Source: Dactylosporangium fulvum (lineage in GTDB: Bacteria > Actinomycetota > Actinomycetes > Mycobacteriales > Micromonosporaceae). From it: 64,000 bases of DNA. This document shows, one piece after another, positions 7,478 to 16,801 of the stretch; position 1 is the first letter of the stretch; every line of letters begins with the position of its first letter. The notes under the pieces are model-generated. The model saw only the letters and a list, made by a program, of their open reading frames with translations. It was not told where the DNA came from and did no database searches. Both the position numbers and the translations under genes were made by a program. The stretch lies in the NCBI RefSeq assembly GCF_025137375.1, contig NZ_CP073720.1:5418501-5482500 (forward strand), written 5' to 3'.

Positions 7478-8218
7478 CTACTTGAGCAGGGCGCGGGCCT
7501 CCTCGGGGTCGAGCTCGCCCTTGACCGGCGGGCCGGCCGACGGGCACTCCGCGAGCAGCGGGCAGGCGCCGCAGGCGGGGCGGCGGGAGTGGCAGGTGCG
7601 GCGGCCGTGGAGGATCAGCAGGAGGTTGGCCGGGACCCAGTCCTTGCGGTCGAACAGGGACCGGATGGCCTGCTCGACCGCCTCGACGTCCTTCTCCTCG
7701 GCCCAGCCGAGCCGGTGCGCGACCCGGCCGACGTGGGTGTCGACCGAGACCGCCGGGGTGCCGAAGGCGTTGCCGAGGACCATGTTGGCCGTCTTGCGGC
7801 CGACCGACGGCAGGGCGACCAGCTCGTCGACCGTCCGGGGCACCTCGCCGCCGTGGCGCTCGACCAGCGCCTCGGCGAGCTTGATGACCGATGCCGTCTT
7901 CTTGCGGTAGTAGCCGACCGGGACGAGGATGCGCTCCATCTCCTCCGGGTCGGCGGCGGCGAGGTCGGCGGCTGTCGGGAAGCGTCCGAACAGGACCGGC
8001 GTGACCGCGTTGACCCGCTCGTCGAGTGCCTGGGCCGCGAGGACCGCCGCGACGAGCAGTTGCAGCGGGGAGGCGAAGTCCAGCTCGAGGCGCGCGTCCG
8101 GGTATCGGGCGGTGAGCAGCCGCAGGATCCGCCGGGCCCGCCGCTTCAGGGCGAGATCGGGACCGGACGGCTGGGCGACGGGTTCGACGGCTGTTGCGGA
8201 GCGACGTGACGACGGCAC
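7478..8218 (-). CDS. nth: Endonuclease III (DNA glycosylase/AP lyase)
   Basis: Removes oxidised pyrimidines and cleaves the resulting abasic site in base-excision repair. The 246-residue protein has the helix-hairpin-helix LPSVGRKTANMVLGNAFG with catalytic Lys142, the catalytic Asp160 in SVDTHVGR, and a C-terminal [4Fe-4S] site with Cys209, 216, 219 and 225 (C-x6-C-x2-C-x5-C). An N-terminal extension of about 20 residues is not conserved, so the true start may be somewhat downstream. It is divergent from the DUF574 methyltransferase across a spacer with tandem repeats. Confidence 0.96.
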   Translation of the reverse strand: MPSSRRSATAVEPVAQPSGPDLALKRRARRILRLLTARYPDARLELDFASPLQLLVAAVLAAQALDERVNAVTPVLFGRFPTAADLAAADPEEMERILVPVGYYRKKTASVIKLAEALVERHGGEVPRTVDELVALPSVGRKTANMVLGNAFGTPAVSVDTHVGRVAHRLGWAEEKDVEAVEQAIRSLFDRKDWVPANLLLILHGRRTCHSRRPACGACPLLAECPSAGPPVKGELDPEEARALLK

Positions 8219-8240
8219 GAGACGACCCTACGTCCGGGGT

Positions 8241-8300
8241 ACGACAAAAACGGCACGACAAGAACGGGTGCGACCCAAGACCCGGTGCGACCCAAGACCC
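8241..8300. repeat. Two short tandem duplications in the nth upstream region
   Basis: An ACGACAAAAACGGC-like 14-bp unit occurs twice with one change (8241-8268), immediately followed by the 17-bp unit GGTGCGACCCAAGACCC twice without change (8267-8283, 8284-8300). They fill the spacer between the divergent nth and methyltransferase genes, so they may alter promoter spacing. Confidence 0.75.
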
Positions 8301-8349
8301 GAAGAAGGCGGTCCCACGGCGGCAGCGGCGGGGCACTAAGGTGTGCGCC

Positions 8350-9138
8350 GTGGAGTTCGATACGTCGACCGCGCAGCCCGCCCGGCGGTACAACTACTGG
8401 CTCGGTGGCAAGGACCATTTCGCCGCCGACCGTGAGTCCGGTGACCTGATCGCCAAGGTGTTCCCGACGGTGCGCACGATGGCCGTCGAGAACCGGGCCT
8501 ACCTGCGCCGCGCGACCCGTTTCCTGGCCGCGGAGGCGGGGGTCCGGCAGTTCCTGGACATCGGCTGCGGGCTGCCCGCGCCCGACAACACCCACGAGAT
8601 CGCGCAGGCGGTCAACCCGGCCGCCCGGGTGGTCTACTCCGACAACGACCCGATCGTCATGGCCCACGCGCGTGCACTGCTCACCGGCACGCCGGAGGGG
8701 CGGACGGCGTATGTCGAGGCCGACGTCACCGACCCGGCCGCCATCACGGGTCACCCGACCGTGCGCGAGACGCTCGACTTCGGGCAGCCGGTCGGCGTGC
8801 TGCTGCTCGCGGTCCTGCACTTCATCGAAGACGACGACAAGGCCGCCCGGGTGGTGCGGGAGCTGATGGCCCCGCTGCCGCCGGGCAGCTACGTCGTCGT
8901 GAGCAACTCGACCAAGGACTTCTCCACGCCCCAGGACGCGGCGGCCTACGACGCGATGCTCGCCGCACGCCGGGTCGACGCGTGGCCGCGCGACCGGGCC
9001 CGGTTCACGGCGCTGTTCGACGGGCTGGAGCTGGTCGAGCCGGGTGTGGTCGGCGTGCCGGACTGGCGCCCCGAGAGCGGCACCCGCCCGGCCCCGTCCG
9101 AGGTGGCGCTCTACGGAGCCGTGGCCCGCAAGCCCTGA
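8350..9138 (+). CDS. SAM-dependent methyltransferase, DUF574/Methyltransf_19 family
   Basis: The family is greatly expanded in actinomycetes and has no settled substrate. The 262-residue protein shows the family hallmarks: the ARRYNYWLGGKDHFAADR opening, then FLDIGCGLPAPDNTH as the SAM loop, VVYSDNDPIVMAHA and the LLLAVLHFI block. The GTG at 8350 is preferred because the conserved region begins right after it and a TAAGGT box lies at 8337-8342, seven bases upstream, with no Shine-Dalgarno. A long bidirectional terminator hairpin follows the stop codon. Confidence 0.9.
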   Translation: MEFDTSTAQPARRYNYWLGGKDHFAADRESGDLIAKVFPTVRTMAVENRAYLRRATRFLAAEAGVRQFLDIGCGLPAPDNTHEIAQAVNPAARVVYSDNDPIVMAHARALLTGTPEGRTAYVEADVTDPAAITGHPTVRETLDFGQPVGVLLLAVLHFIEDDDKAARVVRELMAPLPPGSYVVVSNSTKDFSTPQDAAAYDAMLAARRVDAWPRDRARFTALFDGLELVEPGVVGVPDWRPESGTRPAPSEVALYGAVARKP

Positions 9139-9144
9139 GACGAG

Positions 9145-9181
9145 GACCGGGCCCGCCCCGGGCAAGGGGGCGGGCCCGGTC
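9145..9181. terminator. Bidirectional terminator hairpin
   Basis: A perfect 15-bp stem, GACCGGGCCCGCCCC at 9145-9159 with its complement at 9167-9181, has a 7-base loop. It lies between the convergent ends of the methyltransferase and lon, 7 and 9 bases from the respective stop codons. Confidence 0.85.
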
Positions 9182-9189
9182 GAAACCGA

Positions 9190-11517
<2,328 letters not shown>

Positions 11518-11538
11518 GCGAGACACACCTGCCTTGTA

Positions 11539-11559
11539 GTTGAGCGTGCCTGACTTAAG
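11539..11559. promoter_or_regulatory. HAIR-like operator (HspR) upstream of lon
   Basis: The + strand reads GTTGAGC, seven bases, ACTTAAG. The established HAIR consensus is CTTGAGT-N7-ACTCAAG; 11 of 14 positions match with exact spacing. HspR is known to repress dnaK, clpB and lon in Streptomyces through this element. No hspR gene is in the window. Confidence 0.65.
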
Positions 11560-11611
11560 TTACAAAGCGTTCCCCATGTTCCCGTCGGTGCCCTGCGTGT
11601 GACCCAGGCCA

Positions 11612-12360
11612 CTACCGGTACGAGGGAAGGCGCATCGCCGTCGCCGTGCGGGTGGCCATGTGCCGGAACAGCCGCTTGACCGGCGGCAGGTGGCGCAGCG
11701 AGCGGAAGAACCGGTCACGCTGGGCGATCTTCTTCCATGACGACCTGCGCCGGCGCGCTCCATCGCCGCCAGCAGCTCCGGCACCCGCCAGCCGGCACCG
11801 GCGAAGACCGCGGCGACGTCACCGCGGTCGCGCACCGCCCCGTCCGCCGTGAAGTAGAGCGCCACGACGGCGTCCCGCCCGTGCGGCACCGCGACGGAGA
11901 CGCTGCGCCCGGGCTCGGTGTACATGAGCCCGGCCCGGTCCAGCCCGAACACGTTGGGCATCGTGAAGACGCAGCCGTACATCCCCAGCGGCCGCTCGAC
12001 CGCGGGGTCGTCGCCGAAGACCAGCCGCCGGACGTTCGAGTGCACCCCGTCCGCGCCCACGACGAGGTCGAACCACCCTGTGGAGCCGTCGGTGAAGGTC
12101 ACGTCCACGCCGTCGGGGCGCTGCCCGACGGATTCGATCGAGACGCCGAAGCGGTACGCCGTGTGCCCGCGCGTCGCCTCGAACAGCACCTCGGCGAGGT
12201 CGCCGCGCAGGATCTCGAGGTCGCCGCCGAACAGCACGGACGGCATCGTGGCGACGGGCCGGCCGGTGGTGTCGACGACGGTGACGCGGTGACCGTGCCG
12301 GTGCAGGCAGTGCGCGAGAGCGGGTCCGGCGACGCCGGCTCCGGAGACCAGGATGTCCAT
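11612..12360 (-). pseudogene. FAD-dependent monooxygenase with internal deletion and frameshift
   Basis: The N-terminal two thirds is intact: ATG at 12360, Rossmann loop SGAGVAGPALAHCL, and the FDLVVGADGVHSNVRR block of PHBH-type oxidoreductases. After the segment ending LLAAMERA (around 11760) the expected GDAA flavin motif and about 130-150 residues are missing. The typical C-terminus (WKKIAQRDRFFRSLRHLPP to MRLPSYR, stop at 11612-11614) continues in the +1 frame. The open frame instead runs in nonsense sequence to 11560. One internal deletion of a length not divisible by three explains this. The TetR gene across the shared operator would have been its repressor. Confidence 0.75.
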
Positions 12361-12369
12361 GCCGGGCAA

Positions 12370-12409
12370 TATACGCACGTCTTATACGCTTGTATAGGAC
12401 GACTGTATA
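12370..12409. promoter_or_regulatory. Four-half-site dyad operator between TetR gene and dead monooxygenase
   Basis: TATAC at 12370-12374 and 12383-12387 are mirrored by GTATA at 12392-12396 and 12405-12409, with spacings N8, N4 and N8. The 40-bp site is therefore two nested palindromes on one centre. It fills the 64-base divergent promoter region and includes the likely TetR-gene -10 box (TATAGT at 12406-12411). The natural reading is cooperative binding of two TetR dimers with autoregulation. Confidence 0.75.
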
Positions 12410-12424
12410 GTACGATCTTCGCCC

Positions 12425-13000
12425 ATGGGACACCGCGAAGACCTCCTCGACGGTGCGGTCCGCTGCCTGTACGAGAAGGGCTACGCACGCACCACCGCGC
12501 GCGACATCGTCGCCGCCTCCGGCACCAACCTCGGCTCGATCGGCTACCACTACGGCTCGACCCAGGCCCTGCTCAACGCCGCGCTCGGCAAGGCGATCGA
12601 CGACTGGGGCGGCCAGCTGGCCCAGGCGCTCACGGCCTCGCCCGGCGCGCAGCTCACCGGCCTCGCGCGGTTCGAGGCGTACTGGACGAACGTCCTCGAC
12701 ACCATGGCCGCGCACCGGCCCGTCCTCATGGCGTCGTTCGACGCCGTCCTGCAGATGGACCACGCGCCGGAGCTGCACCGGATGCTCGCCGAGGGCATGC
12801 AGGACGCCCGGAAGCTGTGGGCGCAGGTGTTCCACCAGATCGACGCGGCCGTCGAGCGGGAGAAGGCGCACCAGCTCGGCTCGTTCTACCAGGCGCTGCT
12901 CAGCGGGCTCATCGCCCAGTGGCTGATCGACCCGGAGCACGCCCCGTCCGGCCGTGACCTCGCCGAGGCCCTGCGGATGATCGCCGCGGACCTCTCGTGA
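12425..13000 (+). CDS. TetR/AcrR family repressor
   Basis: The 191-residue protein has an N-terminal TetR helix-turn-helix (EKGYARTTARDIVAASGTN, then LGSIGYHYGS) and a helical ligand domain resembling TetR_C families paired with drug exporters. It lies divergent from the broken monooxygenase and overlaps the MFS gene by four bases (GTGA), so repressor and exporter are one transcript. It probably binds the 40-bp dyad at 12370-12409 and represses both directions. The inducer is unknown, perhaps the former monooxygenase substrate. Confidence 0.93.
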   Translation: MGHREDLLDGAVRCLYEKGYARTTARDIVAASGTNLGSIGYHYGSTQALLNAALGKAIDDWGGQLAQALTASPGAQLTGLARFEAYWTNVLDTMAAHRPVLMASFDAVLQMDHAPELHRMLAEGMQDARKLWAQVFHQIDAAVEREKAHQLGSFYQALLSGLIAQWLIDPEHAPSGRDLAEALRMIAADLS

Positions 13001-14139
13001 GAAAGCTGCTCATCGGCATTCTGCTCATCGGCGCCGTCGGCCGGGCTCCCCTGACCTCCGTCGGGCCCCTCGTCAGCGACGTCCGCGCCGACCTCGGCCT
13101 GTCGTCCGCCGCGGCCGGCCTGCTCACCACCCTGCCGCTGCTCGCATTCGCCGCGTTCTCGCTCATCGCGCCGCTCGTCGCCGGCCGGCTCGGCCTGGAG
13201 CGCAGCCTCGGGATCGCGCTCGCCCTGCTGGCCGCCGGCATCGCCGTGCGGTCCCTGCCGACCCAGCTGTGGACCGGCACGATCGCCGTCGGCGCCGCCA
13301 TCGCCTGCTTCAACGTGCTGCTGCCCAGCCTCGTCAAACGCGACTTCCCGGCCCGGGTCGCCCCGCTCACCGGCGGCTACTCGGCAACGCAGAGCGTCGT
13401 CGCCGCGATCGCCTCCGGCACCGCCGTCCCGCTCGCCGCGGCCTTCGGCGGCTGGCGGATCGCCCTCGCCGCCTGGGTCGTCCTGGTCCTCGCCGCCGCC
13501 GTGGCCTGGGCGCCGCGGATGCGCATCGCCGACCACGAGACCGTCAACGGCACGCGGGCCCCGATGCCGTGGCGCAGCGCGCTCGCCTGGCAGGTCACCC
13601 TGTTCATGGGCCTGCAGTCGCTCGTGTTCTACGTGCTGATCGCCTGGCTGCCGACGATCGAGCGCGAGCACGGCATCCCGCCCGCCGTCGCCGGCTGGCA
13701 CCTGTTCACCTACCTCGCCGCCGCCGTCGCGGCCAACCTGCTGGTGCCGGTCGTCATGCGGCGCCTGCCCGACCAGCGCCTCGTGGGCCTGGCCTGTGCC
13801 GCCTGCATCGGCGCCGGGGTGGCGGGCCAGCAGTGGCTGCCGTGGACGCCCTGGTTCGCGTTCGCGTCGGTACTCGTCGCGGGCTTCGGGGCGGGCATGG
13901 CGATCGTGGTCTGCCTGTCGCTGTTCAGCCTGCGCACCACCGACGCCCCCGCGGCCGCCGCCCTGTCGGCGATGGCCCAGTCGATCGGCTACCTGCTGGC
14001 CGCCGGCGGCCCCGTCCTCATCGGCGCCCTCCGCGACGCCGGCGGCTCGTGGACCCTCCCGGTCTCGGCCCTGTGCGGGCTGACCGCCGTGATGGCCGTC
14101 TTCGCCGTCCTCTCCGGCCGCGCCCGGACGGTCGCCTGA
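12997..14139 (+). CDS. MFS transporter, CynX/NimT-like
   Basis: The 380-residue integral membrane protein is predicted to have 11-12 helices. It resembles CynX/NimT-type major-facilitator permeases (GRAPLTSVGPLVSDVRADLG in helix 1 and loop; GLERSLGIALALLAAGIAVR). It starts at GTG 12997 overlapping the TetR stop, indicating translational coupling. An efflux or uptake role controlled by TetR is likely; the substrate is not determinable. It converges with the pentapeptide gene with a 21-base gap. Confidence 0.9.
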   Translation: MRKLLIGILLIGAVGRAPLTSVGPLVSDVRADLGLSSAAAGLLTTLPLLAFAAFSLIAPLVAGRLGLERSLGIALALLAAGIAVRSLPTQLWTGTIAVGAAIACFNVLLPSLVKRDFPARVAPLTGGYSATQSVVAAIASGTAVPLAAAFGGWRIALAAWVVLVLAAAVAWAPRMRIADHETVNGTRAPMPWRSALAWQVTLFMGLQSLVFYVLIAWLPTIEREHGIPPAVAGWHLFTYLAAAVAANLLVPVVMRRLPDQRLVGLACAACIGAGVAGQQWLPWTPWFAFASVLVAGFGAGMAIVVCLSLFSLRTTDAPAAAALSAMAQSIGYLLAAGGPVLIGALRDAGGSWTLPVSALCGLTAVMAVFAVLSGRARTVA

Positions 14140-14160
14140 CCAACGCCCACGCACGTCGAT

Positions 14161-14787
14161 CTAGCAGGCGCCGGCGACGGACTTCTTGCCGTTGGGGCAC
14201 AGGACGTCGACGTACGTCACGTCGTCCAGGCGGGCCCCGTCGAGGCGGGCGCCGCGCAGGTCCGAGTCGGTCAGCTCCGCCCCGCGCAGGTCGGCGCCGC
14301 GCAGGTCGGCCTTGCGCAGGTCGGACCGGCGGAACGTGGCGTCCCGCAGGTCGGCCCCGTGCAACCGGGCACCGTCGAGGCCCACGTCGGTGAACGCCGC
14401 CCCGCTCAGCTGCGCGTCCCGCAGGTCGGCACCGGTGAGCCGCACGCCGTCGAGCACCGCCCGGCGGCCCTCGGCCTCGGTCAGGTCCGCGCCGCTGAGG
14501 TCGACGTTCGACAGGCCGGCACCCTCGAACCGCACGCGGTGGAGGTTGGACTCCCGCAGGTCGGCCTCGCTGACCACGCCGTCGAGGGTGGCGCCCTCGA
14601 GGTTCGCGCAGCGCAGCTTGCGCGCGCTGAGGTCGGTCGCCGGCACCTCGCGGTCCGGCAGAAGCACCGCCCCCGGTGCCGTGCACCGGCGGCCGTGCCG
14701 CTCCTCCCGCTCACCCGTCAGCGTGAGCACCGCCGCGACGACGGCCAGCGCCAGCAGGTACACCGCGCCCACTTTCCGCGGGGACAT
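14161..14787 (-). CDS. Membrane-anchored pentapeptide-repeat protein
   Basis: After one N-terminal membrane segment (VGAVYLLALAVVAAVLTL) the protein is a run of A(D/N)LxX pentapeptides, such as ADLRESNLHRVRF and ADLRKADLRGADLRGAEL, which form a right-handed beta helix on the outer side of the membrane. A C-terminal CPNGKKSVAGAC pair of cysteines may form a disulphide. The start at 14787 has GGAAAGG eight bases upstream; a second ATG at 14811 results from a 24-bp tandem duplication. The biological role of these actinobacterial proteins is unknown. Confidence 0.85.
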   Translation of the reverse strand: MSPRKVGAVYLLALAVVAAVLTLTGEREERHGRRCTAPGAVLLPDREVPATDLSARKLRCANLEGATLDGVVSEADLRESNLHRVRFEGAGLSNVDLSGADLTEAEGRRAVLDGVRLTGADLRDAQLSGAAFTDVGLDGARLHGADLRDATFRRSDLRKADLRGADLRGAELTDSDLRGARLDGARLDDVTYVDVLCPNGKKSVAGAC

Positions 14788-14817
14788 GCGCTGGCCTTTC
14801 CGCGGGGACATGCGCTG
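14772..14817. repeat. Tandem duplication spanning the pentapeptide-gene start
   Basis: The 22-base segment at 14772-14793 is repeated exactly at 14796-14817 (period 24). Each copy carries an ATG and the same five following codons (MSPRK), and the upstream copy supplies the GAAAGG ahead of the inner start. Confidence 0.85.
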
Positions 14818-14829
14818 ACTCTGCCCGCC

Positions 14830-15579
14830 TCAGAGGACGGCAACCACGACCGCGGTGGCGTTGTCCCGGCCGCCGGCCTCCAGGGAGGCGGCCACGAGCG
14901 CCGACGCGATGACGTCCGGCGGTGCGCCGGAGCCCAGCGTCTGCTCCATCCGCCGATACGGCACCTGCTCGGCGACGCCGTCGGTGCACAGGCAGTACAC
15001 GTCGCCGGGGAACATCGTCACGCTCAGCACGTCGGGCTCGGGCAGCCCCGGGTGGCCGATGAACCGGTGCAGCTGGTAGCGCGCGGCGGCCGCCTGCGGC
15101 GAGTCGGCCGGGAACCAGCCGTGCACCGCGCCCAGCCACGCCTCGGTGTGGTCGATCGTGAGCAGTTCCAGCAGGCCGCCGCGCAGCCGGTACACCCTCG
15201 AATCACCGATCTGCGTGACCCACGCGCCCGTCGCGTCGGCGACCAGCGCGGTCAGCGTGCAGCCGGTGAGCTCCCGCAGCTCCTGCCCGGCGGCGCGGAC
15301 CCGCCGCTGCGCGTCGGCGACCGCGGAGAACAGGGGCGACGGGTCGAACGGGCCGCGATGGTCCTGGATGGCGGTGGTGAAGACGTCGACGGCGGTGCGT
15401 CCGGCCGTGCGGCTGCCCTCGCCGGCGCCCATCCCGTCGGCGACCACCGCGCACAGCCCCGGCCGCCGCCGCAGCTCGGTGGCGTGCAGCACGTCGAAGT
15501 TGGCCGGATACCGCCGGCCGACCTCGGTGGCGGAACCGACCCGCAGCCTTCTCCCGGCGGCCTGGACCTCGATGCTCAT
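14830..15579 (-). CDS. PP2C-family serine/threonine phosphatase
   Basis: Soluble metal-dependent phosphatase of the PP2C/PppA type, 249 residues. Conserved blocks are AVVADGMGAGEGS, LTALVADATG, WVTQIGDSRVYRLR, CLCTDGV and GGRDNATAVVV, so the metal-binding aspartates are all present. No transmembrane segment or FHA domain is seen, and no partner kinase lies nearby. The start at 15579 has TAGGCT seven bases upstream and no Shine-Dalgarno, so it is probably leaderless. Confidence 0.93.
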   Translation of the reverse strand: MSIEVQAAGRRLRVGSATEVGRRYPANFDVLHATELRRRPGLCAVVADGMGAGEGSRTAGRTAVDVFTTAIQDHRGPFDPSPLFSAVADAQRRVRAAGQELRELTGCTLTALVADATGAWVTQIGDSRVYRLRGGLLELLTIDHTEAWLGAVHGWFPADSPQAAAARYQLHRFIGHPGLPEPDVLSVTMFPGDVYCLCTDGVAEQVPYRRMEQTLGSGAPPDVIASALVAASLEAGGRDNATAVVVAVL

Positions 15580-15667
15580 CGAGTCCAGCCTATCCGGTGG
15601 CCGATCACCCGGGTGGCCCACCGTTCATCGGCCGTTCAGCCGCCGGCGGCCCCGGCGATGCCGTGGG

Positions 15668-15952
15668 TCAGCGGCGGGCATAGACCTGCCAGGTGCCGTC
15701 CGGACGGCGGTCCCAGCCGTCGATCTCGCCGCCCACCTCGGCGAACATGATCACCCGGTCGTAGATCCAGTCGGCGAAGTCGTCCTGCTCGGCCTCGTCG
15801 AGGCCGGCCCGGACGACCGCGCCGAACGTGATCAGGCCCGTCCCCTCCAGCGGCGAGGCGCCGAGAACGCCGATGACCTCTTCGGGCTCGACGTCCTCGC
15901 GCTCCTCGACCTCGAGGTAACCGCCGTCGGGCATCTCCACCAGGAACGCCAA
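15668..15952 (-). CDS. Small acidic hypothetical protein
   Basis: A 94-residue protein with a strongly acidic middle (EVEEREDVEPEE and LDEAEQDDFADW) and a C-terminal WDRRPDGTWQVYARR. I do not recognise a family. It begins with TTG at 15952 behind GAGGAAGACGACA, only 11 bases after the stop of the NADP-binding gene upstream, so the two are probably co-translated. Confidence 0.7.
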   Translation of the reverse strand: MAFLVEMPDGGYLEVEEREDVEPEEVIGVLGASPLEGTGLITFGAVVRAGLDEAEQDDFADWIYDRVIMFAEVGGEIDGWDRRPDGTWQVYARR

Positions 15953-15963
15953 TGTCGTCTTCC

Positions 15964-16587
15964 TCAGCGCGTCGCTTCCGCCAGACCGGCCCGGACACCG
16001 TCGGCGTCGCGGTTCGTACCGTACACCGGGGTGTCCGGCTGCTGCCGCCAGCTGTCGTCGAGGTCACCCGCGTCGACCGGATCGAACCCCAGGTCGTCGA
16101 CGAGGGTCATCACGGTCCGCTTGGCGACCGCGTCGTCCCCGGCGACCGGCAGCCCGATCCGGCCCGGGCTGCCCGCCGGCCGTCCGTTGGCGAGCAGGTA
16201 TCCGGCCTGGATGTTGTTGAACGCCTTGACCACGCCGGCGCCGGACAGGTGCCGCGCGGTCCAGCGGCTCGACGTGGTGCCCTCCTCGATCGGGGCGATC
16301 CGCCCGTCGCGGCCCGGGTAGTAGTTGTCCGCGTCGATGACGATCTTGCCGGCGAACGGCGCCGACGGCAGGTCCGGCACGGCGTGCAGCGGCACGGCGA
16401 GCACCACGACCTCGCCGGCGTTGGCCGCCTCCTCGACCGTACCCGCGGTCGCGCCGGTCTCGGCCGCCAGCCCGGCCAGCGAGCCGGGCCCGCGGGAGTT
16501 GGCGACGGTCACGTCGTGGCCCAGTTCCCGCAGGCGCCGGGTGAGCGTGCCGCCGATGTTCCCCGAGCCGATGATCCCGATCTTCAT
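15964..16587 (-). CDS. NADPH-binding F420-dependent oxidoreductase family protein
   Basis: The 207-residue protein matches the NADP oxidoreductase, coenzyme F420-dependent family. The Rossmann start MKIGIIGSGNIGGTL is followed by VTVANSRGP (NADP phosphate site), VVLAVPLHAV and VKAFNNIQAGYLL. Related proteins either reduce F420 with NADPH or act as uncharacterised dinucleotide reductases, so the true substrate is open. The ATG at 16587 follows a GGGGGGA tract. It heads a two-gene unit with the small acidic protein. Confidence 0.85.
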   Translation of the reverse strand: MKIGIIGSGNIGGTLTRRLRELGHDVTVANSRGPGSLAGLAAETGATAGTVEEAANAGEVVVLAVPLHAVPDLPSAPFAGKIVIDADNYYPGRDGRIAPIEEGTTSSRWTARHLSGAGVVKAFNNIQAGYLLANGRPAGSPGRIGLPVAGDDAVAKRTVMTLVDDLGFDPVDAGDLDDSWRQQPDTPVYGTNRDADGVRAGLAEATR

Positions 16588-16801
16588 GCCTGAATTCCCC
16601 CCAGTAGGCGTGGGTGATGCGTCGCGTGCCGCGATACCCGGCCAACCCGCAGGTTACGCACGGCTTCGCGGCCGGTGGCGCCGCCAGGGGCGAACCCACC
16701 GTGCGGGTGGCGCCGTCCCGCCGTCCGGACCGTCCTTTCGGCAGGTGAGGCCGCCGTTCCGGCGATGCCGGGAGGTCTACGGTCACCGGTACATTCGCCG
16801 G

